Assembly: GCA_026397725.1 (NCBI GenBank)
Contig: JAPLUI010000185.1
Coordinates: 1-44,634, forward strand
From: Verrucomicrobiota bacterium
GTDB taxonomy: Bacteria; Verrucomicrobiota; Verrucomicrobiia; Verrucomicrobiales; Akkermansiaceae
Direction: 5' to 3'
Length of the DNA: 44,634 nt
Part shown: piece by piece, positions 33,698 to 41,703 of the stretch
How the letters are laid out: each line of letters begins with the position of its first letter
How positions within the stretch are numbered: the stretch's first letter is position 1
The notes under the pieces: generated by a model
What the model was told of the DNA's origin: nothing
Database searches by the model: none
The model's input: the letters and a program-made list of their open reading frames with translations, nothing else
Translations under genes and position numbers: made by a program

Positions 33698-33857
33698 AGG
33701 AAACGGTGCAAAAGCCCCCGCCCAGGAGCCGACCAAGGCCTTGGTCCGGCGGGATCATGCAGGAAAATGGGGGATTCCGTCAGAATCATGGTAAATCACC
33801 TCGAACGCGAAAATACCAAACCACTTGGTGATAGCAAGAAGATTCTTAAGTTTTAGT

Positions 33858-33885
33858 GGATAGCGGATAGCGGATAGTGGATTGC
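33858..33885 (+). repeat. GGATAGY heptanucleotide array
   Basis: ggatagc, ggatagc, ggatagt, ggattgc in succession, preceded by a partial unit (ttttagt). The consensus differs by one base from ggttagt at 11881-11936. Confidence 0.88.
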
Positions 33886-34089
33886 AGATGATAGCGCTCA
33901 TTCATCCACGATCTTGGATCCTCGATCCGGCGGCGGGTAGGGTCGGACGGCCTCGGCCGACCCAGGCTGCCCCTGAGGGTGAGAGGTCATGGGCTGGCCA
34001 TGCACCGTACCATCCCGCCACCCAGCCGGGCGGGACCCGTGGGCGTGCCGAGGCCGTCACGCCCTGCCGCAGGTTGGTCAGGGCGTGGG

Positions 34090-34246
34090 GGCTGCACGGG
34101 TTGGCGGGGTGGTCCTCGCGGGCCGGCAGGGGTGTTTCCGGGCCATAGACGCTCGATGACGAGGCGAACCCAAGGTGTGGGACGCCCATGCGGTGGCAGA
34201 ATTCCAGCAGGCGGATGGTGTCGATGACGTCGGTGATCAGGAGGTT
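34090..34246 (-). pseudogene. Internal fragment of an NAD-dependent nucleotide-sugar epimerase
   Basis: On the minus strand, NLLITDVIDTIRLLEFCHRM runs into GVPHLGFASSSSVYGPETPL and PAREDHPANP, the central segment of UDP-glucuronate epimerase-like short-chain dehydrogenases. The SSSSVYG motif is the Ser-containing active-site strand. Neither the N-terminal GxxGxxG nucleotide-binding part nor the region after the YxxxK motif is present; flanking sequence is unrelated. Confidence 0.68.
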
Positions 34247-34397
34247 AGCATCCCGATCCGGCTGATCGTGACTTTTGGATTGGGGAGGTTGAGTGGCGGG
34301 TTCATGGGATCTGGTGGCTTGGATTCGTGCGGAGCGATACGACTTGCGGCTGTCAACGAGCGCATGGCGCGGGAGGGGCGCAGGTTGAGCAATTCGG

Positions 34398-34766
34398 TCA
34401 AGGGGCCGCCGCTTGGTTGAGTGCCAAGAGGTGTTCCAGGATGGCTTCGTCTGTTAGGTCGGCGGGCCGGCCATAGGCGGCGGCGACGGCGGCGTCCAGT
34501 TTCGCGTGGCAGGCGGCGAGCCAGGCGGGGCGGACATTGTAAAGTTTGGTCAACGTGCGTTCCTTGAGGCGGGCGGCGCAGGCGGCGTCACGCGCCAACA
34601 GGCGCGGCCAGCGCACGGTGCCGACCTTGAACGCGCCTGCCTGCGCCGACGCGGCAGGCAGGCCCCGGGCGGTTGCCGTCGCCGGGTCAATGAAGCGGTC
34701 CCACGGGCCGCCGACCGTGCCGGGAAACTCCGTGACTTCCTCGCGGGTCCATTCGGGCGGGTTCAA
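34398..34766 (-). CDS. Detached C-terminal part of the type IIL-like restriction-methylase
   Basis: A frame of 122 codons opening at a TTG (LNPPEWTREEVTEFPGTVGG). The motif WLNPPEW followed by GTVRWPRLLA, RTLTKLYNVRPAWLAACHAKLD and LTDEAILEHLLALN is the normal end of MmeI-like type IIL enzymes. Its first codon overlaps the stop of the 864-aa upstream piece (TTGA), so it is either translated by re-initiation or is the tail cut off by a frameshift. The codon before the TTG in this frame is tgg, and RRDHWLNPPEW can be read for a few residues further upstream before a stop, which favours a frameshift origin. Confidence 0.72.
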   Translation of the reverse strand: MNPPEWTREEVTEFPGTVGGPWDRFIDPATATARGLPAASAQAGAFKVGTVRWPRLLARDAACAARLKERTLTKLYNVRPAWLAACHAKLDAAVAAAYGRPADLTDEAILEHLLALNQAAAP

Positions 34767-37357
34767 CCAGTGGTCGCGGCGACGTCATCCTGCCCGAAAT
34801 GGTAATGCGCCGCACGGAGGCGGGCGACGATATGCAGCGGATCGTCCCCGGCCGTGTCATCCGCAAATGGGAACGGGAAGGTTTCAAAGCAGGTGGTCGG
34901 CGTGTAGCGAAAGCCGCTTTCCTTCTCTCGCAACTGCGTGCCTTGTGCCAAGGCCCAGACTTCATGCATGCGGGAGTGCAGCACGCCGAAGAAATAATCA
35001 TCGGAGCGGGCAAAAACGATCAGTTGATGATCGGGTAGAGTCGGAGCGGCAAGCCAAGCAAAGATGCGGTGTTTTGATGTAGTGGGGGTGACGAGAAAGC
35101 GCTTCAACGTCGAAACGGCATTTCGCATTTCCGGCCTCATGCGTTGTGGTCGCCACCAGTTTTCCCTGAGCCATTTGTCGCGGTTTTGGTCTCGCTTGGG
35201 TTTAACTCTCTGTTCAACAAGGCGGAAAGGCTTTTCATAGCGAGCGAATGCGCCAAGCGAAAGGTCGGAGGAATCCACAATCCAACGCGGCACGTCGGCT
35301 TGCACCAGGTCCTCCGTGTTTACCACAGGCCGAATGACATCACTGTTAGGCAGCCCCGTCGGATTGCCCGCAGTTGCCAAGAGTTCAATGGCTTCGTGGT
35401 CAGAGATGTCAAACGGTCCGCCTTTGCAATTTCCGAGAAATGAAATCTTGGCATTGCCGCGAATGGGCCTTGCCAATCCAATATCGGCGGCTGCGGTCAG
35501 GTTGGCGTTGATCCTGCCGACCGTCATCCCGTCGAGCATCCGCGACTTCTCTTTGCCGTCGTCAAAGCCGACCATGCTGACATGAACAGTTGCGCCGTCG
35601 AGAATCCACGGGCGATCACTTTCGGCCCAAAAGATGCCGCCGGTTTCCTTGATGCGCTTCAAGACTTCGCGGTTCGCGCCGCCGCGTATTCCCTGCGTTG
35701 CCAATAGGCCGGCACGCATGCACTTGCCGGCGGCAATGTGGGCACGGGCTTTCTCAAACCAATAACAGCAAAGATCGGATTGGCCGGGAATGCGGCCCTG
35801 ATAGGCTGAGCGCACGCGGTCGACGTATTCGTCCCCCATTTCGCGGCGCATGAGTTTGTCGCCAAGGAACGGCGGATTGCCGATGATGAAATCCACGGCG
35901 GGCCACTCGGGTTCGCCGTCATCGCTAACAATGGCGTCCATGAGGCGGATGTTATCGGTGAGGGGCCGCAAGATGGGATCGGCGGGGAAGCCGAAGCCGT
36001 TGGCGCGAATCCATTGCAGCCAGCCTATCCAAACGGTCATCTGTGCCAGGTCATGAGCATAAGCATTGATTTCCATGCCGTGGAGTTGCCACGGCCCGAC
36101 CATGGGCAGGAATGAGCCAAGGCCGTTGTCGTTACCGTAAAGGATAGCTTCTTTCTCCAAGTCTTTCAGGCGGAGCAAGGCGACATAGAGGAAATTCCCG
36201 GAGCCGCACGCCGGATCGAGAATCTTCACGCGTTGCAGACGGTCAAGAAAGCGGTGCAAGATGCTGCCCGCCTCGCCGCGTGCCTTCTTGGTGGCGGCGG
36301 CGTTCAGCGGCTTGGCCGGAGCGGCGGCCGTTTTGCGCCCGGTGGCTAACAGGGTGTCAATGGTTGCGTGGCATTCGTTCCACTCCCGGCGGAGCACGGT
36401 CATGATTACAGCGTCAACCACCAGTTCAATGTCTTCGCGGCCGGTGAAGTGCGCGCCGAGTTGCGAGCGCTTGGCGGGGTCAAGGCCGCGTTCAAACAGG
36501 GTGCCGAAGATGGAAGGGTCAACGGCGCTCCAATCAAGACCGGCGGCGGTGGCAATGCGCCGCATTTCGTCGGTGCTTAGGTCAAGGACGCTCCGGTCTT
36601 CAAACAGGTTGCCGTTGAAATGACGAATGCGTTCAAGGCCGAAGTCGCCGCCGGTGGCCATGGTGTCGAAAAGCTGGCCAAGGATCCTGCCGAAGCGGAC
36701 GGGGTCGCCGCCGGAGTTTTTCACGATGCGGGTGAACACCATGTCGGGCAAGAGGCGGGTGTCTTCCGCAAACAGACAGAAGACGATGCGATCAAGGAAA
36801 TGAGCGACGGCGGCGGGGTCGAGGCCGCGCTTGCGCATGGCGGCGGCGATTTCCGCGAAGTGCCGGGCGGCGTCCTGGGTAACAGCAACGCTGGTGCGGG
36901 CAGGATGCAGCGTCTCGGGGTTGTGGAAGAGGGCGCGGAGGATTCCGACGTTGCGGGCATCGCCAAGACTTTCTAACTGAATTTCGTGGGTGGCGGAAAC
37001 CGTGCCGGTGAAGTTGGTATGAACGATGATGCGGTCAAGGTCGCAAACCACTAACAACGGCGGATTTCCCAGGGCGTTGCGGTAGCGCAAAAGCTGGTCA
37101 TAGGCGGCGGTTAGATCCTGGTGCTTGCCCTTGTATTCAAAGCCGAAGCAGCCGCGTTTCCACACGTCCGCGAAGCCATCACCGCCGGCGTGCTTGGCCG
37201 CGCCCTTTTCAAAGCAGAAGTTTTCGCCGGTGGGATCGGCGGCGGCGGGCGTGGGGTGTTCAAAGACGTGGCACAGGTCAAGGAAATGCTCTTGCGCGGC
37301 GGAGCGCTCTTTCAACTCCACCTTGCGCCACTTGGCGATAAATTCCGGGATGGTCAT
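34763..37357 (-). CDS. Type IIL (MmeI-like) restriction endonuclease-methyltransferase, main part
   Basis: An 864-aa protein. The N-terminal nuclease shows D64, then E74 and K76 in GFEYKGK, a PD-(D/E)XK pattern. A helical spacer is followed by the N6-adenine methylase with motif I DPACGSGNF (381-389) and motif IV NPPF (494-497), and a C-terminal target-recognition region ending SGFRYTPTTCFETFPFPF. Family members are single chains of ~920-1,000 aa that both methylate and cut; here the last ~120 residues lie in a separate frame (34398-34766). The gene follows the VapC gene by 15 bp on the same strand, so the toxin-antitoxin and modification genes may be one transcript. Confidence 0.85.
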   Translation of the reverse strand: MTIPEFIAKWRKVELKERSAAQEHFLDLCHVFEHPTPAAADPTGENFCFEKGAAKHAGGDGFADVWKRGCFGFEYKGKHQDLTAAYDQLLRYRNALGNPPLLVVCDLDRIIVHTNFTGTVSATHEIQLESLGDARNVGILRALFHNPETLHPARTSVAVTQDAARHFAEIAAAMRKRGLDPAAVAHFLDRIVFCLFAEDTRLLPDMVFTRIVKNSGGDPVRFGRILGQLFDTMATGGDFGLERIRHFNGNLFEDRSVLDLSTDEMRRIATAAGLDWSAVDPSIFGTLFERGLDPAKRSQLGAHFTGREDIELVVDAVIMTVLRREWNECHATIDTLLATGRKTAAAPAKPLNAAATKKARGEAGSILHRFLDRLQRVKILDPACGSGNFLYVALLRLKDLEKEAILYGNDNGLGSFLPMVGPWQLHGMEINAYAHDLAQMTVWIGWLQWIRANGFGFPADPILRPLTDNIRLMDAIVSDDGEPEWPAVDFIIGNPPFLGDKLMRREMGDEYVDRVRSAYQGRIPGQSDLCCYWFEKARAHIAAGKCMRAGLLATQGIRGGANREVLKRIKETGGIFWAESDRPWILDGATVHVSMVGFDDGKEKSRMLDGMTVGRINANLTAAADIGLARPIRGNAKISFLGNCKGGPFDISDHEAIELLATAGNPTGLPNSDVIRPVVNTEDLVQADVPRWIVDSSDLSLGAFARYEKPFRLVEQRVKPKRDQNRDKWLRENWWRPQRMRPEMRNAVSTLKRFLVTPTTSKHRIFAWLAAPTLPDHQLIVFARSDDYFFGVLHSRMHEVWALAQGTQLREKESGFRYTPTTCFETFPFPFADDTAGDDPLHIVARLRAAHYHFGQDDVAATTG

Positions 37358-37372
37358 GCGGCGGCGGGATTC

Positions 37373-37807
37373 CTATGGCTTGACCTTCAAGCCGGCTTTC
37401 ACGGCAAGGGCTTTTTGGCGGATGTCGAAGGTCAAGAAGTCCTTGGCCCCGAGTGCCATGGCCGCCGCGACGTGCAACACGTCAAAGCCACGGGTTCCGA
37501 GTGCTTGCGTGTGGGCCGCGCTCAGGGCCTCCGCCCTTGCATAAACCTCAGCCCAGGCAACGGGAGATTCCAGCAGCACGCCGGCCTTGGCATCCGCTTC
37601 GACCTCGGCAAGCACAGCCTGACAGCGTGCCAAGGTCATGACCTTCCGAAATACTGCAAGCCGGAAGGCGTTGCGGAGTTCATGCCGGTGCAACGGAGTA
37701 AAGGCCAGCGGGACCTTGAGCGCGTTTCCCATAAGCCGGGCCTGTGCGCTGTTGGCGTCATGCCCGTAAAGCGAGTAAAGGAAACTGGTGTCCGCGCAGA
37801 CTACCAT
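37373..37807 (-). CDS. vapC: PIN-domain VapC-type ribonuclease toxin
   Basis: A 144-aa protein with the acidic PIN quartet D6, E43, D109 and D128 (CADTSFL, HRHELRNAF, GFDVLHVAAA, FLTFDIRQKALA). PIN toxins cleave RNA, often initiator tRNA or rRNA, when freed from the antitoxin. The ATG overlaps the end of the antitoxin gene, the usual arrangement for dosage coupling. All catalytic positions are present, so it is probably active. Confidence 0.88.
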   Translation of the reverse strand: MVVCADTSFLYSLYGHDANSAQARLMGNALKVPLAFTPLHRHELRNAFRLAVFRKVMTLARCQAVLAEVEADAKAGVLLESPVAWAEVYARAEALSAAHTQALGTRGFDVLHVAAAMALGAKDFLTFDIRQKALAVKAGLKVKP

Positions 37808-38046
37808 TGCCTCTCCTCCCGTTCTTCAAGGATGATATTCGGCATCAGTCTTGAATCGCCGAAGATGGCCTTGGCACGAGCGACGAAATCCGGCATCTTG
37901 AACTTGGCCGGGGCCTCCGGGCGCGGCGGGCAAATGCGGGCGACGGGGCGGGTCCGGTTCAAGACCGTGACTTCCTCCCCTTGCGCGACCAATGCAAGGA
38001 CCGCGCTGAAGTCGTGATGAACTTGCCGAATGGTGACTGTCTTCAT
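37801..38046 (-). CDS. Phd/YefM-type antitoxin partner of VapC
   Basis: An 81-aa protein from the ATG giving MKTVTIRQVHHDFSAVLALVAQGEEVTVLNRTRPVARI, the classic Phd/YefM DNA-binding N-terminus. The C-terminal half (FVARAKAIFGD ... ILEEREERQW) would wrap the toxin. The longer frame to 38385 has no family resemblance before this ATG. It should autoregulate the operon, binding a site in the sequence just upstream, which I could not define. Confidence 0.85.
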   Translation of the reverse strand: MKTVTIRQVHHDFSAVLALVAQGEEVTVLNRTRPVARICPPRPEAPAKFKMPDFVARAKAIFGDSRLMPNIILEEREERQW

Positions 38047-38291
38047 GTGCCACAGGATGTTCCACGCCGCCCCCCGCGTCAAGCGCCGGGTTCGCTTGTT
38101 TCCGTGGCGGGCTTTTCCGGTTGCCGCTCCCGCGCCCGGCGGCGGGGTGCAAACCTTGGTTTGGCTTGAAATCATCGTGCCGGTTGCGCCCCCGGCGCGA
38201 AGGTGACAACCTCGCAAAACTCGCGCATGCGGCGCAAGAGGGGTTCCCCCCGGTCGGCGCGGATGGGTTCGCGATCCCTGCCGCCGGGCTT

Positions 38292-38484
38292 TCATGCGCC
38301 GCCTGCGGGCTCTGGTGCCGTGACCTTCCAGCGGCGCAAGGCCGCATGCCAATTGCAGACGGGTCGTCCGTTGCGGTCCGTCCATTCGCGTTGCGCGTAG
38401 TAGTCAAAGAACCTTGTCTCCTGTGAGGTTCACAAGCATTTCCGTCTTCCAATGGTCAAAATAATCAGGGTGGACGATCATCAT
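38292..38484 (-). pseudogene. Deleted phage-type replication protein fossil
   Basis: Two pieces lie on one strand in different frames. The first, 38484-38404, reads MMIVHPDYFDHWKTEMLVNLTGD and stops; the second, 38411-38292, reads FFDYYAQREWTDRNGRPVCNWHAAL and RRWK. These look like the first and last segments of phage/ICE replication-initiator proteins that begin with a ..DHWKT.. helix and end with a ..YY..R.W...NG.P...W...... motif, with the ~150-residue middle lost. The start overlaps the stop of the HTH gene (ATGATG). Confidence 0.6.
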
Positions 38485-38690
38485 TTTCGCGCCTTTCCTG
38501 CCGCCGGCTTGGCGGCGGTTTGAGCAATCGCGGCAAGCACGTTGCCCCATTGATAGCGGCGGACTCCGCCGCGATGGATGCAGGGCAAACGCCAGCGCCA
38601 AAGCGTGGCGCGGGAAACCTGCAAGCGTTCGCAAAGCTGGTTAGTTGTCAACAAGGGATCGGGCAGCGGGTCGGATTTTCCCGTTTCCAA
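38481..38690 (-). CDS. Small HTH excisionase/MerR-like DNA-binding protein
   Basis: A 69-aa protein: LLTTNQLCERLQVSRATLWRWR then HRGGVRRYQWGNVLAAI, a winged helix-turn-helix of the excisionase (AlpA/Xis-like) group. Such proteins direct excision or control early genes of integrative elements. It heads the minus-strand set containing the replication fossil, the toxin-antitoxin pair and the restriction gene, marking this set as a remnant of an integrated element. No integrase is seen. Confidence 0.78.
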   Translation of the reverse strand: METGKSDPLPDPLLTTNQLCERLQVSRATLWRWRLPCIHRGGVRRYQWGNVLAAIAQTAAKPAAGKARK

Positions 38691-38773
38691 GACTTGCAGG
38701 GCGCGGGCGCGGCGGTCCGTCAGTTATGAAGGTGTGGGAGGATGCGGTAGCTTCCGGCCTGACACCGCCGCAC

Positions 38774-39676
38774 CTACGCGTCCCCCAATTCCGCCGCCCG
38801 CTCTGTCAGCAACGCGATCAGACCGGCCATTTCCAAGGTGGGGGGCCGCTTCGGCAACACCAGCAAGAGCTGCGTGATGACGGCCGGAGCGGCGAGGGCA
38901 ACAAAGACACAGCCGGCATGTGGCAGTTTTCTGGCATGACCCGGAATCAGCCCCACGCCACCGCTAACGGCGATCGTCGCGAGCATCAGCGGCAGCGAAT
39001 CAAGCTCGGCGACGATCCGCGGCGCGAATCCCGCCCGCCGGCAGCATTCCGTTAGAAACTCGCGGCGGCCGGGAAAAAACACGTTCGACAAGGAGACCCA
39101 CTCGGCGTTTTGCAGGGCGGTTAGGTTGATCGACTTTTTCGTTGCCAGCGGATGCCCGTCGGGCAGGACCACGGCCATGCGGTGGCGCGAGAGTCGTTTC
39201 ACCGTGAATCGCTCGCTCGCATCGTCGTCGAGGTTGCCGAGAATGGCGGCATCAAGCTCATCCTTGCGGAGACGGTCGAGTTGAGCGCTGGGCGGCAAAT
39301 CGAACAGACTCACCTTGGATTTCGCGTGGCGCTGCTGGAACTCCCTCACCGCCGGTGCCACCAGATCGTCGAGAAACGGGCCGATGAATCCGAGCCGCAG
39401 CGTGCGGCGCACTCCGCCGAATTGCTCGCGCACTTGTTGGATGCTCAGTTCCGCGTCGCAAAGAAGTTGGCGGGCTTTTGTCAGGAAAAATCTGCCGGCC
39501 CCGGTGAGCTGGATGCGCTTGCGCACGCGGTCGAACAACAACACGCCGAGTTCATCCTCCAACAGGGCGATTTGCCTGCTTAGCGCCGGCTGCGAGACAT
39601 GCACCCGTTCCGCCGCGCGAGACATGCTCATTGCCTCGGCGGCAGCCACGAAATATCGGAGTTGGTGGAATTCCAT
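38774..39676 (-). CDS. LysR-family transcriptional regulator
   Basis: A 300-aa protein from the ATG giving MEFHQLRYFVAAAEAMSMSRAAERVHVSQPALSRQI, a textbook LysR winged HTH; alternative upstream ATGs would precede this canonical start. The effector domain follows (LRLGFIGPFLDDLVAPAVREFQ, AVVLPDGHPLA, GGVGLIPGHA). It is divergent from the pirin gene with 118 bp between start codons, the standard layout in which a LysR protein controls both itself and the divergent operon. The neighbours suggest that it responds to electrophiles, quinones or oxidative stress. Confidence 0.9.
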   Translation of the reverse strand: MEFHQLRYFVAAAEAMSMSRAAERVHVSQPALSRQIALLEDELGVLLFDRVRKRIQLTGAGRFFLTKARQLLCDAELSIQQVREQFGGVRRTLRLGFIGPFLDDLVAPAVREFQQRHAKSKVSLFDLPPSAQLDRLRKDELDAAILGNLDDDASERFTVKRLSRHRMAVVLPDGHPLATKKSINLTALQNAEWVSLSNVFFPGRREFLTECCRRAGFAPRIVAELDSLPLMLATIAVSGGVGLIPGHARKLPHAGCVFVALAAPAVITQLLLVLPKRPPTLEMAGLIALLTERAAELGDA

Positions 39677-39794
39677 GCGCAATGATGCCATATTCCTCCG
39701 GCACTGACAAACAAATCCATAACCTGAGGGCATGAACTTGGAAGGCAAGTGGTATTGGCAGGCATGCGGAAGCCGTGGAATGGTCCCTCCGATC
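39677..39794. promoter_or_regulatory. Divergent LysR/pirin intergenic control region
   Basis: These 118 bp separate two oppositely oriented start codons. Short palindrome-like pieces are seen (gcatgcggaagccgtgg; aatgatgccatatt), but no unambiguous T-N11-A LysR box can be selected by eye. Confidence 0.45.
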
Positions 39795-40496
39795 ATGAAA
39801 ACAAACATTCGCAAATCATCCGAGCGCGGCCATGCCAACCATGGCTGGCTGGACAGCCACCATACCTTCAGTTTCGCCGATTACCACGATCCCGCCCAGA
39901 TGGGTTTCCGCAGCTTGCGGGTGATCAACGAGGACCGCGTGGCACCTGGCGGCGGGTTTCCCACCCACCCGCATCGCGACATGGAAATCTTCAGCTACGT
40001 CGTCGGGGGCACCTTGGAGCACAAGGACAGCCTGGGCAACGGCCGCCAGCTCAAGCCCGGGCAGATCCAGCTCATGAGCGCGGGTTCCGGCGTCACCCAT
40101 TCGGAGTTCAATCCGTCCCGCAGCGAGCCCGCTCATTTCCTCCAAATCTGGATCAAGCCGCGTGCCCAAGGCCTCACACCTTCGTACACCGAGTGGCATC
40201 CGTCGCCCGAATCCGACCACGCCACCATGGTCCTCGTCATCTCGCCCGATGGTCGCGCCGGCTCCGCCGCCATCCATCAGGAGGCCGAGGTCTGGCGCGT
40301 TCGCCTCAAGGCCGGTGAAACCGTTAGTCACGAGGTCGCCGCCGGTCGCGGGTTGTGGCTCCAGCTCATCGCCGGCAAGGTGCAAGCTAACGGAAGCCCC
40401 CTTGATGCCGGCGACGCCGCGAGCACCACCAGCGCCGGTCGCTTTGAAATCACTGCCGCGGAAGACGCCGAGGCGCTTCTCTTCGATCTCGCCTGA
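39795..40496 (+). CDS. Pirin-family cupin protein (YhhW-like)
   Basis: A 233-aa protein from the ATG giving MKTNIRKSSERGHANHGWLDSHHTFSFADY. The N-terminal cupin carries FPTHPHRDMEIFSYVVGG and SAGSGVTHSEFN, supplying the metal-binding His residues; the WLDSHHTFSF signature is diagnostic. Bacterial homologues such as YhhW have quercetinase activity or act as redox sensors. It is directly followed by the old-yellow-enzyme gene with no spacer. The in-frame ATG at 39732 is rejected because it adds unrelated residues and would cover the promoter region. Confidence 0.9.
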   Translation: MKTNIRKSSERGHANHGWLDSHHTFSFADYHDPAQMGFRSLRVINEDRVAPGGGFPTHPHRDMEIFSYVVGGTLEHKDSLGNGRQLKPGQIQLMSAGSGVTHSEFNPSRSEPAHFLQIWIKPRAQGLTPSYTEWHPSPESDHATMVLVISPDGRAGSAAIHQEAEVWRVRLKAGETVSHEVAAGRGLWLQLIAGKVQANGSPLDAGDAASTTSAGRFEITAAEDAEALLFDLA

Positions 40497-41594
40497 ATGA
40501 ACAACCACACCAAACCACACCACCCCATGTCCAACTTGTTCTCTCCCATCACCGTCGGCCCCCTTACTCTGCCTAACCGAATCCTCATGGCTCCGCTCAC
40601 CCGTTGTCGTGCGGATGCCGACCACGTCCCCGGCCCGCTGATAGCGGAATACTATGCGCAGCGTGCCAGCGCCGGTTTGATCATCGCCGAGGCCACCATG
40701 GCGATGGCGGGCAATTCCTCCTTCTGGATGGAACCCGGCATCTATTCCGCAGCCCAGGTGGCCGGCTGGAAACTCACCACCACTGCGGTTCACGCCGCGA
40801 GTGGCCGGATTTTCCTGCAACTCTGGCACGGCGGACGCGCCTGCCATCCCTTGCTCAACGACGGCATCCAACCGGTCGCTCCGAGCCCCGTTCGGATCAT
40901 CGGCGACGAAGTTCACACCCCGGAAGGCAAGCAACCCTATGTCACGCCGCGCGAACTCCGCGACGACGAGATCCCGGGCATCATCGAAGGCTTCAGGAAA
41001 GCCGCCGAAAACGCCAAGGCCGCGGGCTTCGACGGCGTGGAAGTCCACGGCGCGAATGGCTATCTGCTAGATCAATTCCTCCGCGACGGCTGCAATCAGC
41101 GCTCCGGCCCCTATGGCGGTCCGGTGGCAAACCGCGCCCGGCTCATGCTCGAAGTCGTCGAGGCCGTCTCCGCTGTCTGGGGCAGCGACCGCGTGGGCTT
41201 GCGCCTTTCCCCGCTGAATAGCTACAACAGCATGATCGACAGTGACCCCGTGAATCTCGCCACGTGGCTGGCAAAACGCCTGAACGATTGCCATCTCGCC
41301 TATCTCCACGTGATGCGCGGCGATTTTTTCCAACAGCAAACGGGCGACATCCTCACCCCGATCCGCGAACACTATCAGGGCGTCATCGTCGGCAACATGG
41401 GCTATCAGGCGGACGAGGCCAACGCCGCCATTGAAGCCGGCCTGGTCGATGCCGTCGCTTTCGGCACCGGGTTCCTCGCCAACCCCGACCTGCCCGCCAG
41501 GATCAAGGCGGGCACGCCGCTCAACGCGCCGAACCCAGCCACCTTCTACTCACCCGGTCCGGAAGGATACACCGACTACCCGTTCATGTCATGA
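40497..41594 (+). CDS. Old yellow enzyme family alkene reductase (NemA-like)
   Basis: A 365-aa FMN-dependent NAD(P)H oxidoreductase. FSPITVGPLTLPNRILMAPLTR opens the barrel; FDGVEVHGANGYLLDQFL contains the substrate-binding HxxN pair (His184, Asn187) and nearby Tyr; RSGPYGGPVANRARL and GTGFLANPDLPARI close it. NemA-type enzymes reduce N-ethylmaleimide, nitro compounds and alpha,beta-unsaturated carbonyls. The first ATG immediately follows the pirin stop; an ATG ten codons later (MSNLFSPI) is a good alternative. Confidence 0.9.
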   Translation: MNNHTKPHHPMSNLFSPITVGPLTLPNRILMAPLTRCRADADHVPGPLIAEYYAQRASAGLIIAEATMAMAGNSSFWMEPGIYSAAQVAGWKLTTTAVHAASGRIFLQLWHGGRACHPLLNDGIQPVAPSPVRIIGDEVHTPEGKQPYVTPRELRDDEIPGIIEGFRKAAENAKAAGFDGVEVHGANGYLLDQFLRDGCNQRSGPYGGPVANRARLMLEVVEAVSAVWGSDRVGLRLSPLNSYNSMIDSDPVNLATWLAKRLNDCHLAYLHVMRGDFFQQQTGDILTPIREHYQGVIVGNMGYQADEANAAIEAGLVDAVAFGTGFLANPDLPARIKAGTPLNAPNPATFYSPGPEGYTDYPFMS

Positions 41595-41703
41595 CTGCCG
41601 ATCGTCGTGAACGATCACATCCACCTCCACCTCAAAATCCATGCGGATTTGATTTCGGCCGAATGAGCCTACGGACCGGTCTATCAACCTTCGCCATCAT
41701 CCC

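Larger units (their letters stand above)
33547..34397. other. 851-bp spacer with repeat, heptads and an epimerase fragment
   Basis: No intact gene is present. It holds dispersed-repeat copy 4 (33624-33697), a GGATAGY heptad array (33858-33885), a GC-rich stretch with inverted ggcctcggc/gccgaggcc segments (about 33949-34052), and a minus-strand epimerase fragment (about 34090-34246). Confidence 0.7.
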
